From positions 1 to 39,351 of the forward strand of contig JAUYMU010000032.1 of the NCBI GenBank assembly GCA_030698405.1: a stretch of 39,351 nt of DNA. Direction: 5' to 3'. Below the pieces are notes generated by a model. That model worked only from the letters and a program-made list of their open reading frames with translations, was not told where the DNA came from and did not search any database. Positions 17,711-26,450 of this stretch are shown here, piece after piece. Numbering within the stretch: position 1 is the first letter of the stretch; every line of letters begins with the position of its first letter. The DNA comes from Bacteroidota bacterium. Its GTDB lineage: Bacteria; Bacteroidota; Bacteroidia; Bacteroidales; Prolixibacteraceae. A program made the translations under genes and the position numbers.

Positions 17711-17863
17711 CTATTTCTTGAAATGATCTTTTACAGTTTCATTCGGAATGATTTCTTCCTGAAATGTATAAGCACCAGTTTTTTCTGATTTTACCATTTT
17801 TACTACTTTGGCGTAACCTTTACCGGCACCTTTTTGTAACGAAGCAACTACTTTCTTTGCCAT
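17711..17863 (-). CDS. DUF4295 small basic protein
   Basis: This 50-residue protein (MAKKVVASLQKGAGKGYAKV..., ending VKDHFKK) follows rpmG by 8 nt on the same strand. It matches the DUF4295 family, a short basic protein found in Bacteroidota next to L28 and L33. The role is unknown, but position and composition suggest that it is ribosome-associated. Confidence 0.85.
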   Translation of the reverse strand: MAKKVVASLQKGAGKGYAKVVKMVKSEKTGAYTFQEEIIPNETVKDHFKK

Positions 17864-17871
17864 ACTATTTC

Positions 17872-18054
17872 TTATTTAATTTCGCGGTGTACAGTAACTC
17901 GCTTTAAGTTAGAGTTGTATTTCTTTTTCTCCAGACGTTCAGGAGTATTCTTCCTGTTTTTGGTAGTAATGTACCGTGAAGTTCCGGGAACCCCGCTGGT
18001 TTTTTGTTCGGTACATTCCATGATTACCTGAATTCTATTGCCTTTTTTAGCCAT
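17872..18054 (-). CDS. rpmG: 50S ribosomal protein L33
   Basis: The 60-residue basic protein has the L33 pattern: [37 protein letters not shown] and [17 protein letters not shown]. It has one cysteine (C14) and lacks the CxxC zinc pairs, so it is a zinc-independent form. It lies 11 nt after rpmB in one operon. Confidence 0.96.
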   Translation of the reverse strand: MAKKGNRIQVIMECTEQKTSGVPGTSRYITTKNRKNTPERLEKKKYNSNLKRVTVHREIK

Positions 18055-18065
18055 TTCTTAAAGCT

Positions 18066-18308
18066 TTAAATAGTTGTTATAAAACCTTTTTCCCTTGCAC
18101 TTTTCAATGCAGCGTTCAATCCGTTTTTGTTGATTGTACGGATTCCGTTGGCTGAAACAGTTAACGAGATCCAACGATCTTCTTCAGGAAAATAGAACTT
18201 CTTTTTGAACAGGTTAGGAAAAAATTTCCTTTTCGTTCTGCGCTTCGAGTGTGAAACATTGTTTCCCACCATCACTTTTGTACCAGTTACTTGACAAACT
18301 CTTGACAT
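18066..18308 (-). CDS. rpmB: 50S ribosomal protein L28
   Basis: The 80-residue protein has the L28 signature: [20 protein letters not shown], then [13 protein letters not shown] and [18 protein letters not shown]. It is the first gene of the rpmB-rpmG-DUF4295 operon, with a promoter about 50 nt upstream. Confidence 0.96.
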   Translation of the reverse strand: MSRVCQVTGTKVMVGNNVSHSKRRTKRKFFPNLFKKKFYFPEEDRWISLTVSANGIRTINKNGLNAALKSAREKGFITTI

Positions 18309-18354
18309 TGTCTTATTTTTTAAATCTGAAATCTCACATTTTTCAAACAGTGCG

Positions 18355-18386
18355 CAAAATAACTACATTTTCTTTAGATAATCAAA
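18355..18386 (-). promoter_or_regulatory. Promoter of rpmB operon
   Basis: Read on the minus strand, TTTG (plus 18383-18386) is followed after 20 nt by TTATTTTG (plus 18355-18362), one mismatch from TAnnTTTG. The sequence after it (GCGC) is the same as after the rpsF -7 box. Confidence 0.65.
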
Positions 18387-18501
18387 TAGTTTTTGAAGTT
18401 TTTTCAATAATTATCAACACCTTATTGTTCAAAAATAAACAATCGCATATCGTTTTGCATAAAATAACCCTTACTTTCGTGAAATTAATATAAGTAGGTC
18501 A

Positions 18502-19944
18502 ATGCTTTTTAATTCAATCACCTATTTTTTCTTTGTTGTTATTGTCTTCGCGATATACTGGTCAGTTTTAAAGAAGAATTTGAAATGGCAAAATTTATTT
18601 TTGTTTGTTGCAAGTTATTGCTTTTATGGTTGGTGGGATGTCCGTTTTCTTGCTTTAATCTTCATTAGTTCGATTGTTGATTTTTACCTCGGTAGGGCGA
18701 TTTACTATCAAACTGCGAAGATAAAAAAGCGGCATTTGATTTGGTTGTGCATGTTCATCAACCTCGGAATGCTTGGGTTCTTCAAGTATTTCAATTTTTT
18801 CATCGATTCTTTCTCCAATCTGTTAATTCAAGTCGGTTTTCAGCCAAACATAAAAACGCTTCAGATTATTTTACCTGTTGGAATCAGCTTCTATACCTTT
18901 CAGTCATTAAGTTATTCCATCGATATTTATCGTGGAAAGATTAAACCAACTAATGATTTTATTTCGTTCATGACTTTTGTCTCTTTCTTTCCTCAATTAG
19001 TAGCTGGCCCTATTGAAAGAGCTTCTAACTTATTACCCCAGTTTCTAAAAGCAAGGGAATTTAACCAAGAACAGATGGTTTCGGGCTTACGGTTTATACT
19101 GTACGGCCTTTTCAAAAAAATGGTGATTGCCGACAGGCTTGCCTATTTTGTCGACTACATTTATGATTCTCCTGGAAAGCATGATGGTACGGTAACGCTG
19201 GTCGCAACTTTCATGTTTGGTTTTCAAATATATTGTGACTTTTCAGGATATTCTGACATCGCCATCGGATCAGCTCGGCTACTTGGTTTTGATCTGATGC
19301 AAAACTTCAAAACTCCATACTTGGCCAGAAATTTCAGAGAATTTTGGCGACGATGGCACATCTCGCTTTCAACTTGGTTTCGCGATTATGTTTATATTCC
19401 ACTCGGTGGTAACCGGGTTTCGTATATTCGCTGGATTTTTATTGTTCTGCTCACATTTACATTGTCAGGTCTATGGCACGGAGCTTCATTAACATTCATC
19501 ATTTGGGGATTTCTACATGGTCTCTTTCTGATTTCTGAAAATTTCATTTCAAAATTCATATCATTACCTAAAAGATTTTTATGGCTGGGATTCCTGATAA
19601 CATTTATAACCGTCAATTTGACCTGGATTTTCTTTAGGTCCGGATCGCTTGAGCAGAGCATGACTATTCTTTCAGGGTTAAATAATCTTGACCTTGATTT
19701 TATACCCAAAGCAGTGTCTCTATTTGCCGAAGACAACACATTCAGGGAGTTTACGGTATCTCTTATGGCAGGTTTTCCCATATTTTTACTCTTTGAAATA
19801 CTTATTAACCAGAATGATTTCGATCATTTAGTTAAAAAGACAGGTGTAATTTTTCGGTGGGGAATTTATCTACTCTTTGTGCTCATGATCCTGATCTTTG
19901 GTGTTTTGAATTCTGCTCCGCAATTCATCTATTTTCAATTTTAA
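18502..19944 (+). CDS. MBOAT family membrane-bound O-acyltransferase
   Basis: The 480-residue polytopic membrane protein belongs to the AlgI/DltB-like MBOAT group, which passes acyl groups (usually acetyl) across the membrane to exported polysaccharides. Visible marks are a start of consecutive membrane segments (MLFNSITYFFFVVIVFAIYW), PVGISFYTFQSLSYSID (around 130-150), the FREFWRRWHISLSTWFRDYVYIPLGG block cut by loops (around 275-300), and LWHGASLTFIIWGFLHG with the catalytic His about H326. It is followed 5 nt later by an SGNH-type partner, the standard pairing. No glycan biosynthesis genes lie nearby, so the acceptor is unknown. Confidence 0.93.
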   Translation: MLFNSITYFFFVVIVFAIYWSVLKKNLKWQNLFLFVASYCFYGWWDVRFLALIFISSIVDFYLGRAIYYQTAKIKKRHLIWLCMFINLGMLGFFKYFNFFIDSFSNLLIQVGFQPNIKTLQIILPVGISFYTFQSLSYSIDIYRGKIKPTNDFISFMTFVSFFPQLVAGPIERASNLLPQFLKAREFNQEQMVSGLRFILYGLFKKMVIADRLAYFVDYIYDSPGKHDGTVTLVATFMFGFQIYCDFSGYSDIAIGSARLLGFDLMQNFKTPYLARNFREFWRRWHISLSTWFRDYVYIPLGGNRVSYIRWIFIVLLTFTLSGLWHGASLTFIIWGFLHGLFLISENFISKFISLPKRFLWLGFLITFITVNLTWIFFRSGSLEQSMTILSGLNNLDLDFIPKAVSLFAEDNTFREFTVSLMAGFPIFLLFEILINQNDFDHLVKKTGVIFRWGIYLLFVLMILIFGVLNSAPQFIYFQF

Positions 19945-19949
19945 ACAAT

Positions 19950-20903
19950 ATGAAACAACTACTTCTGAAAATAGCGCTGTTTTTCAGTTTATTGATATTC
20001 CCATTCGTAATCTTGTTTACAACACCCTATTCTGAGGAATTTGCTTACCATTTTATTGAGGATGATTGTTACAATCATGGTTCATGGATTTTCGATCGGA
20101 TTACCAAAAATTTAGTTCCAATTGATATAGCTTTTATTGGATCATCCCATACCATTCATGCTGTTCAGGAAAAAAAGATAGAACAATTTCTATGTTCTTA
20201 TAAACACATAGTCAATCTTGGATACTGCCGATCTGGAAGAAACCTCGAATTTATATTACTAAAAATGCTTCTTAAACACAAAGGACCCAAAGTGATTGTA
20301 ATTGAAGTTTACGAAGATGAAGTGAAAAACAGTCATGATATATTTCCATATCTGGCTAACACCAGTGATTTATTTCTGACTCCAACTTTGATAAACCGCG
20401 ACTATTTTTCTGATATTTTTAATGGAGCTTTGGCTCGACTTGAGTATTTTAAAGCTAAAAATGTCTTCAGCAAAAGAATTTCAGTAACAAATAATGAACT
20501 TTATGGTTATGGAGCAGCTGACAGAAGAGTGACTGAGGAAGAGTTAGCCAGAAATGCAGCCGCATGGAAAAAAAGACTTAACCGATTTGAACCCGAATCG
20601 ATTGAAAAAATCAAGATAAAATATCCATTTGCATACCTAAAAAAAATGATTCAACTTATTAAAGAAAAAAACATACAGCTATTTTTTGTTTATTTACCAG
20701 AATCAGGATCAAAACTTAAAAGACCGAAATATGCCGAATATTATCAAAATGCCGGAACTTTGCTTTTGCCTCCTCAATTTATTTTCGACGATGCGACAAA
20801 CTGGATGGATGCCACCCATTTAAATGACAAAGGATCTGAATTATTTTCAACTTGGATGGCTGACCAGTTAAGGAATGAGTTATGTATAAATCCGGAAAAC
20901 TAA
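19950..20903 (+). CDS. SGNH/DltD-like partner of the MBOAT acyltransferase
   Basis: The ATG at 19950, 5 nt after the MBOAT stop, gives 317 residues with one N-terminal membrane segment (MKQLLLKIALFFSLLIFPFVILF). The nucleophile block IAFIGSSHTIHAV (Ser 65) and the late DATHLND block (D287, H290) form the Ser-Asp-His set of SGNH hydrolases. The body lies in the periplasm in related AlgJ/AlgX/DltD proteins and moves the acyl group from the MBOAT protein to the polymer. An upstream extension to 19857 would overlap the MBOAT gene and is unlikely. Confidence 0.8.
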   Translation: MKQLLLKIALFFSLLIFPFVILFTTPYSEEFAYHFIEDDCYNHGSWIFDRITKNLVPIDIAFIGSSHTIHAVQEKKIEQFLCSYKHIVNLGYCRSGRNLEFILLKMLLKHKGPKVIVIEVYEDEVKNSHDIFPYLANTSDLFLTPTLINRDYFSDIFNGALARLEYFKAKNVFSKRISVTNNELYGYGAADRRVTEEELARNAAAWKKRLNRFEPESIEKIKIKYPFAYLKKMIQLIKEKNIQLFFVYLPESGSKLKRPKYAEYYQNAGTLLLPPQFIFDDATNWMDATHLNDKGSELFSTWMADQLRNELCINPEN

Positions 20904-21000
20904 AAATAAGGTTGAAAAAAAATCCATGAGCCTTATTTTTGGTTTCTTTTTTTTATTCCGTGAAAGTAAACTATATTGGTCTTTCTAAATTCAAATTCAA

Positions 21001-21816
21001 GTGGATCAGCAGCAAAATAAATACTTCCCGACAATTAAAGATGCCATTCATCTGGTGGTGCTTTATATATTTGTACAAACGCTTGTCGATTTTCCGCTTG
21101 CCCTGCTCGATTATTACAACGGAACAGATTATTTGTACCATCCTGTAAAGAAAATCATTTTGGGTATCGGCTCCACAGTGTTCATCTTTTACTATGCATG
21201 GCGGCGGGCTGGTGTGCCACTGAAAGAACTTTTTCCCTATAAATCATTCAATGTTCTGATCTTAATTCCGGTTCTGTTTTTTCTGTGGGCAGCTCACAAT
21301 TTAATCGGCGAGGTAAATGTTTGGGTTGACAAAGCCATACCTCCCCCACCCTGGTTCTGGGAAATGTTCAATAAAATATTCGAAAACGATTACGGAATTT
21401 ATGGCGCAATATTAAAAGTGGTCATCATGGCGCCGGTCATCGAGGAACTGATATTCAGGGGAGTAATTATGCACGGGCTGATGCGGAACTATTCGAAGTT
21501 CACGGCCGTTTTTGTTTCAGCGCTGATGTTTGCACTGTTCCATCTCAATCCATGGCAGTTCCCGTCCACTTTTATTCTCGGCATTGTGCTCGGAATCCTG
21601 ATGCTTCGAACCCGAAATATCTATTTGTGTATTCTTGGACATGCCATCAACAACGGCTTGGTTTTAATCAGTATCGAATATTGGGACGTCATTCAGAAAA
21701 CTTCCTTTTTTCAAAGCAGCAAATCCAACCAACTTCTGATCAGCGCTTTGATTGCAACAGCAGCATTGGTTCTGATCTTCCTTTTAAGCATTCAGCGTAA
21801 ACCAAAAAGCAATTAA
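21001..21816 (+). CDS. CPBP family intramembrane glutamic protease
   Basis: The 271-residue membrane protein has the three CPBP (Abi/Rce1-like) motifs: EELIFR (148-153), ALFHLNPW with its conserved His, and LGHAINNG with His and Asn. In this family the catalytic Glu and His residues lie within membrane helices. The only start codon before the first membrane helix is GTG at 21001, with an in-frame stop 5 codons upstream. Its substrate is unknown. The gene lies 97 nt after the SGNH gene and 72 nt before coaD, so it is probably its own unit. Confidence 0.88.
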   Translation: MDQQQNKYFPTIKDAIHLVVLYIFVQTLVDFPLALLDYYNGTDYLYHPVKKIILGIGSTVFIFYYAWRRAGVPLKELFPYKSFNVLILIPVLFFLWAAHNLIGEVNVWVDKAIPPPPWFWEMFNKIFENDYGIYGAILKVVIMAPVIEELIFRGVIMHGLMRNYSKFTAVFVSALMFALFHLNPWQFPSTFILGIVLGILMLRTRNIYLCILGHAINNGLVLISIEYWDVIQKTSFFQSSKSNQLLISALIATAALVLIFLLSIQRKPKSN

Positions 21817-21888
21817 TCCTGAATGTTTGCCCACTGCTTTTGAATAAACTCTATATTTACAACTCATTTTTTCTGAAAAGACAAAATC

Positions 21889-22368
21889 ATGGAGCGAATT
21901 GCCATTTTTCCGGGGTCATTTGATCCGTTTACTGTTGGGCACGAAAGCATTGTAAAACGAGCCATTCCGATGTTCGACAAGATTATTATCATGATCGGAT
22001 ACAACTCCAGTAAACGTTCATTTTTCCCGATTGAAAAAAGAGAGAAGTGGATCAAAGAAGTTTTCAAAAATGAGCCCACAGTTTCGGTGGAATGTTACCA
22101 GGGACTGACCGTAGATTTTTGCAAGAAAGTAAATGCCGGTTACATTCTCAGAGGATTGCGCACTTCTGCCGACTTTGAATTTGAGCGGGCCATTGCCCAG
22201 GTAAACAAAATGATGCACCCAAAAATCGAATCGGTTTTTCTGCTGACCACTCCTGAACATACACCGATTAATTCGACCATCGTTCGCGACATCATTTCAC
22301 ATGGCGGCGATGCAAGTAAGTTTCTTCCGGCTGCATTAAACATGTCGGAATTTAAAAAGGAAGAATAG
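21889..22368 (+). CDS. coaD: Pantetheine-phosphate adenylyltransferase
   Basis: The 159-residue enzyme makes dephospho-CoA from phosphopantetheine and ATP. It has the nucleotidyltransferase motif GSFDPFTVGH (8-17), YILRGLRTSADFEFE and the late signature INSTIVRDI. Its TAG stop shares bases with the GTG start of the next gene (TAGTG), which indicates translational coupling. Confidence 0.96.
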   Translation: MERIAIFPGSFDPFTVGHESIVKRAIPMFDKIIIMIGYNSSKRSFFPIEKREKWIKEVFKNEPTVSVECYQGLTVDFCKKVNAGYILRGLRTSADFEFERAIAQVNKMMHPKIESVFLLTTPEHTPINSTIVRDIISHGGDASKFLPAALNMSEFKKEE

Positions 22369-23792
22369 TGAACTTGAAAATCCTGAAAACCGCTGTTGTC
22401 ATTTGGTGCCTGTTCTTAGCTGGAAAAAGCATTGCTGCGCCTGTGAAAATTACCGGGAAAGCTGCGGAATATGCGCAAAATTCAATCGAACTGAACAAGT
22501 TTCACGATTACATTTCAGAAGAAACTATCAAATTGGGCGACATCAGGTTCAATTCTGAAGGAGTTTTCGAGCTGGAATTTGACCTAACTGAAACCAGCCT
22601 TTGCTTTGCTGATTTTGATGGCTATCACGGAATGATCTACCTTGAACCCGGCAAGTCGTATCAATTGGTATTCCCTCCGAAGCAAAAATTAACCGAGGCG
22701 CAAAAGAGAAATCCGTTTACAAAACCCGATCCTGTTTGGTTTGGAATCACAAATCCAACCAGCGACGATCTGAATGTTTTGATACAGCAATTTGAAACGG
22801 CCTATACAAAATATGAAAACAGTTATTTTGATCAGATATTTGTAAAAAAATCACGGTTACTCGTCGATTCGGTGAAGCTGATGCTCGCGCGTGAATTTCC
22901 CAAAACCAGTAATTCACTTTTCGAATCTCACAAATTGTTCAGGAATGCCAACCTCGAATTTGCCCTCCATCAGGGAAAAGTTGAAATTTTTAAAGAAACT
23001 TATTTCAGGAAGACCAAACCAGTTTACAATCTGGCAGCCTATTCAAATTTGTTTAATCAGGTTTTTCCTGACTATTTCAGTTTTCTGGACAACTCGACCC
23101 ACAATCCTGAAATCAGGAACATGATCAACACCGCAAAATTGCAGCAACTGGATGATTATCTTCAAAAGGAATTGCAATTCAACCGGGATTTGGCGCATTG
23201 GATATTATTAAAGTCGCTGAAAGATGCTTATTACAGCAGGAATTTCAACAAAGCTGCGATCCTGAAAATGCTGGATCAGGTGAAAATTGCCGGATGGAGC
23301 AGCTACGAACAAAAAACGGCGCAACTAATCCGCGCAAAACTTACCTTTCTGGCCAGCGGAACCAACCCTCCAAAAATCAATCTCAAAGATTTGACCGGAA
23401 GAGCAGTCCACTTTTCAGACTATCCTGACACCTATATTTACCTGCATTTTACCGATCCGAAGAATACCGTATGTCGCCAGCATCTGGATGTTTTGAAAAC
23501 AATTGCCGGACGGTACAAAGAGAAAATTGTCATCATCAATGTATTGCGTGATGGTGTAAACTTTAAAAACGAATCAGGATGGGCAGGGATATTTGCAACT
23601 ACTGACAGCAACCCGGAATTAACGTACAAGGTAAAAACGTACCCAAATTCATTCCTGATCGGGAAAGACGGAAAATTACTGCTTTCGCCTGCCCCAAATC
23701 CGATTGATGGACTCGACAGGCAATTGGGACAGATCTTAAAAAGTGACCATTTCAAAGAGATGAAGAAAACAAGTGGCCAGAATGTCAGATAA
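22368..23792 (+). CDS. Exported thioredoxin-fold protein lacking a CxxC pair
   Basis: The 474-residue protein begins with GTG overlapping the coaD stop, followed by a signal peptide (NLKILKTAVVIWCLFLAG...SIAA). The middle (about 30-330) has a beta-rich DUF4369-like start and a helical part. The C-terminal 130 residues look like a TlpA/AhpC-type thioredoxin fold: GRAVHFSDYPDTYIYLHF, then KIVIINVLRDG, and TYPNSFLIGKDGKLL. The expected CxxC is replaced by NTVCRQHL, leaving one cysteine (about C369). It is probably periplasmic and may act as a binding or redox-sensor protein rather than an oxidoreductase. Confidence 0.8.
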   Translation: MNLKILKTAVVIWCLFLAGKSIAAPVKITGKAAEYAQNSIELNKFHDYISEETIKLGDIRFNSEGVFELEFDLTETSLCFADFDGYHGMIYLEPGKSYQLVFPPKQKLTEAQKRNPFTKPDPVWFGITNPTSDDLNVLIQQFETAYTKYENSYFDQIFVKKSRLLVDSVKLMLAREFPKTSNSLFESHKLFRNANLEFALHQGKVEIFKETYFRKTKPVYNLAAYSNLFNQVFPDYFSFLDNSTHNPEIRNMINTAKLQQLDDYLQKELQFNRDLAHWILLKSLKDAYYSRNFNKAAILKMLDQVKIAGWSSYEQKTAQLIRAKLTFLASGTNPPKINLKDLTGRAVHFSDYPDTYIYLHFTDPKNTVCRQHLDVLKTIAGRYKEKIVIINVLRDGVNFKNESGWAGIFATTDSNPELTYKVKTYPNSFLIGKDGKLLLSPAPNPIDGLDRQLGQILKSDHFKEMKKTSGQNVR

Positions 23793-24417
23793 GAGGAATT
23801 GTTTTTGTCAGAAATTCGCACAAGCTTAAATACGTATTTTGCATCACTTTGTCGATTTCGTTCAAAGCAATCCACCTTACTTCTTCGATATTTTCCTCCG
23901 ATTGCGGAATCAAAGTTTGATCATCGTCACAACTCATAAAGAACCATTTTGTTTCTTTCAGTACCAGATTATCAGGAAATTTCAGGAAAGGCGAACGGTA
24001 AATGTGGTAGGTTGAATCGAGTTGCCTGATGATTTCCAGCCCCTTCACACCACACTCCTCCTCCACTTCGCGAATGGCTGCAATTTCGGGCGTTTCACCC
24101 TTGTCAATTTTCCCTTTAGGCAAATCCCAAACACCCAGGCGTTTGATAAATAACAATGACTGGTCGCTGTTTTTTACCAGTCCTCCCGCTGCCGGAATTT
24201 CAACAAATTGCCGTTTGAAACACTCCCAAACTAATTCAGTTTCATTATTCTGAAGTAAATAATTAATTGCTTCATCGCCTTTTTCAATTTCAGCAATCAA
24301 GTCCCTGACAAACCTATGATTCTCACAATCAACCGTTTGACTTATGTTATTTTTTGATGATTTTTTGCTTTCAACACCTATTTGAAAGGTAGAGTCATTG
24401 AAAAAAACTTTGTACAT
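23785..24417 (-). CDS. NUDIX hydrolase
   Basis: The 210-residue protein carries a full Nudix box, GKIDKGETPEIAAIREVEEE then CGV (about 102-124), with all acidic metal ligands (REVEEE). LGVWDLPKGKI just before it is typical of the fold. The first 70 residues are a separate alpha/beta segment. It likely hydrolyses a nucleoside diphosphate derivative; the substrate cannot be inferred. It converges on the thioredoxin-like gene with an 8-nt overlap and diverges from pyrE. Confidence 0.88.
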   Translation of the reverse strand: MYKVFFNDSTFQIGVESKKSSKNNISQTVDCENHRFVRDLIAEIEKGDEAINYLLQNNETELVWECFKRQFVEIPAAGGLVKNSDQSLLFIKRLGVWDLPKGKIDKGETPEIAAIREVEEECGVKGLEIIRQLDSTYHIYRSPFLKFPDNLVLKETKWFFMSCDDDQTLIPQSEENIEEVRWIALNEIDKVMQNTYLSLCEFLTKTIPLI

Positions 24418-24420
24418 TTG
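24413..24420 (+). promoter_or_regulatory. -7 box of pyrE
   Basis: TACATTTG matches TAnnTTTG and lies 31 nt upstream of the pyrE ATG. It overlaps the start codon of the divergent NUDIX gene (24415-24417). No clear -33 box is seen at normal spacing. Confidence 0.45.
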
Positions 24421-24450
24421 CGATCATTATTTTAGTAAAATCAATTTATC

Positions 24451-25086
24451 ATGTTAGAACAAATTCAACTCGAAGTTACAAAGAAACTGCTTCAAATTAA
24501 CACAATAAAAGTACAGCCAAACAATCCCTTTACATGGGCCTCAGGCTGGAAAGCCCCAATATACTGTGATAACCGTAAAATTCTTTCTTATCCTGAAGAA
24601 AGAACTTTTATTTGCACACAATTCTGCAAAATAATCCGTGAAAAATATCCGCAGGCCGAAGTGATTGCCGGTGTTGCTACCGGTGCAATTGCCCACGGGA
24701 TGCTGGTTGCCCAGGAATTGGGACTGCCATTTATTTATGTGAGGGCAAAACCAAAAGATCACGGACTTGAAAACCTGATTGAAGGCGACATGAAAGCCGG
24801 ACAGAAAGTGGTAATTATTGAAGACCTTATTTCAACCGGACTAAGTAGCCTGAAAGCTGCCGAAGCGATCACCAATTTTGGCGGCGACGTTTTGGGAATG
24901 CTGGCTATTTTCACTTACAATTTTCCGCAGGCACGTAAAAACTTTGAAGATGCAGGTATAGAACTGACTGCTCTTAGCCGTTACCAGGTGCTGATTGATC
25001 TTGCAATTGAGTCGGGTGATGTAAAACCCGAAGAGGTTGAAAAACTCAACAAATGGCGCGAACAGCCTGAAAGCTGGGGCAAATAG
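24451..25086 (+). CDS. pyrE: Orotate phosphoribosyltransferase
   Basis: The 211-residue enzyme of pyrimidine synthesis joins orotate and PRPP. It has FTWASGWKAPIYCDNRK near the start, GVATGAIAHG (about 70-79), and the PRPP-binding motif VVIIEDLISTGLSSL (about 119-133). The length is normal. It is followed 15 nt later by the SRPBCC gene, so the two may share a transcript. Confidence 0.95.
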   Translation: MLEQIQLEVTKKLLQINTIKVQPNNPFTWASGWKAPIYCDNRKILSYPEERTFICTQFCKIIREKYPQAEVIAGVATGAIAHGMLVAQELGLPFIYVRAKPKDHGLENLIEGDMKAGQKVVIIEDLISTGLSSLKAAEAITNFGGDVLGMLAIFTYNFPQARKNFEDAGIELTALSRYQVLIDLAIESGDVKPEEVEKLNKWREQPESWGK

Positions 25087-25101
25087 TTAATATTTCTCAT
25101 A

Positions 25102-25551
25102 ATGGGTATTACCAAATATGTCAGCGACATTAAAATCGTCCAGAACAATCAGGAAATAATCTACAATTACCTTTCAAACTTCGAAAACCTTTCGAAATAC
25201 GTGAACGAAGGTCTTTTGGAGAAAATGACGGAGAAAATTCCACAGATTCAGATTTCAAATTTCGAATCGGATGCTGATTCATGCCGCTTTCAAATCAGTG
25301 GAATGGGTTTGGCCGAAATCAGGATTATTGAGCGCGAACCGGCCAAAACCATTAAAATAAGCAGTAGCGGAAGCCTTCCTGTCGGTATCGTTTTTTGGAT
25401 ACAGCTGCTTCTGGTGGACGCCTATGAAACCAAGCTTCGCCTGACTTTGGATGCCGACATGAGCATGATGATTAAGATGATGGTGAACAAGAAACTGGAA
25501 GAAGGCATCAACAGCATGGCAGATATGTTGGCCGCATTGCCTTACAGGTGA
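25102..25551 (+). CDS. SRPBCC (START-like) family protein
   Basis: The 149-residue protein has the helix-grip pattern of SRPBCC proteins: an opening strand (YVSDIKIVQNNQEIIYNYLS), a central antiparallel sheet (RFQISGMGLAEIRIIEREP, then ETKLRLTLDADM) and a long C-terminal helix (VNKKLEEGINSMADMLAAL). Such proteins bind hydrophobic ligands; the ligand is unknown. It follows pyrE closely, and a tandem 9-nt repeat separates it from convergent birA. Confidence 0.75.
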   Translation: MGITKYVSDIKIVQNNQEIIYNYLSNFENLSKYVNEGLLEKMTEKIPQIQISNFESDADSCRFQISGMGLAEIRIIEREPAKTIKISSSGSLPVGIVFWIQLLLVDAYETKLRLTLDADMSMMIKMMVNKKLEEGINSMADMLAALPYR

Positions 25552-25562
25552 GAAAACGTGGA

Positions 25563-25616
25563 TTTCAATCCTTCAATCCCTTCAATCTTTTCAATCTTTT
25601 CAATCTTTTCAATCTT
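25563..25616. repeat. Tandem TTCAATCTT repeat running into birA stop
   Basis: Six TTCAATC units occur in a row, most at a 9-nt period (TTCAATCTT). The last unit supplies the TCA at 25609-25611, which read on the minus strand is the birA TGA stop. It is a short tandem repeat between convergent genes. Confidence 0.75.
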
Positions 25617-26394
25617 TCTGCAGAAATTCCACCTCCTTGAAATGAAAATCCAGTATTTCGCCGTTCTGTTTTTTGATGAGTAGCTGCCCGATTTCATTCA
25701 CACCAATGATTTCACCTTCAAACTCCTCCTGTTCAGACCGAAACCAATGCTTTTCATTCAGGCGGTACAATACTGAAATAAATTCCCGGTCGATCTGTTC
25801 TTCTGCACCATCGCGCAACAGAGAATAATACCGGTCGATTCCGGATAAAATCTCAGATAAAACCACCTCGCCATCAAATTGCTGATTTGTCAGGTTTTTC
25901 AACGAAACCGGATTGGGTGCATTGCTCTTAAAGTCAGTTTGGTTTACGTTGATTCCGATACCGATCACAGAACTTTTAATTGAACTGTACATGATCGAAT
26001 TCTCAATTAAAATTCCACCAAGTTTCTGATTGCCGGCATAAATATCATTTGGCCATTTTATCCTGAGCCTGTCAACATATTTGCTAAGAGCATAATAAAT
26101 TCCCAGGGTAACAACTTTTGAAAGCATAAACTGACGGCGGATATCCAGAAAATCAGGAAAGACCACAATTGAAAAAGTAAGATTCTTTCCGGATTCGCTC
26201 TCCCAAAAGTTTTTCAATTGCCCACGACCTGCAGTTTGTTCGTATGCCAAAAAGACAGTACCCTCGGGTAAGGCATTTGCCTGTAATTGGCCGTTGGCAT
26301 AGTTGTTGGTAGAATCAGCGCTTGGTATGCGAATAATAGTATTTCCGATCATTTTATTTTTTGTTATTTTTTGTGAAAGAAATTCGTCATACAA
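25609..26394 (-). CDS. birA: Biotin--[acetyl-CoA-carboxylase] ligase
   Basis: The enzyme activates biotin with ATP and attaches it to carboxylase carrier protein. Seen are STNNYA near the start, the biotin loop AGRGQLKNFWESESGKNLTFS, KWPNDIYAGNQKLGGILIE, and a small C-terminal SH3-like domain (EGEIIGVNEIGQLLIKKQNGEILDFHF). No N-terminal helix-turn-helix is present, so it is not a BirA-type repressor. The full frame is 261 residues. A start at 26352 (MIGNTIIRIPSADSTN) is equally plausible and fits the usual family start better. Confidence 0.92.
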   Translation of the reverse strand: MYDEFLSQKITKNKMIGNTIIRIPSADSTNNYANGQLQANALPEGTVFLAYEQTAGRGQLKNFWESESGKNLTFSIVVFPDFLDIRRQFMLSKVVTLGIYYALSKYVDRLRIKWPNDIYAGNQKLGGILIENSIMYSSIKSSVIGIGINVNQTDFKSNAPNPVSLKNLTNQQFDGEVVLSEILSGIDRYYSLLRDGAEEQIDREFISVLYRLNEKHWFRSEQEEFEGEIIGVNEIGQLLIKKQNGEILDFHFKEVEFLQKD

Positions 26395-26424
26395 GTTTAA
26401 TCACTTATTATAAAGTAAAAAATT

Positions 26425-26432
26425 TATCTTTG
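26425..26432 (+). promoter_or_regulatory. -7 box of rsfS-ftsH
   Basis: TATCTTTG, an exact -7 consensus, lies 19 nt upstream of the rsfS ATG in the divergent space next to birA. No clear -33 box is seen. Confidence 0.5.
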
Positions 26433-26450
26433 TAGTTCTAATAAATAAAT

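Noticed and set aside
20939-21148. 69-codon open frame ahead of the CPBP gene
   Set aside because: It overlaps the CPBP coding sequence in another frame and has no motif.
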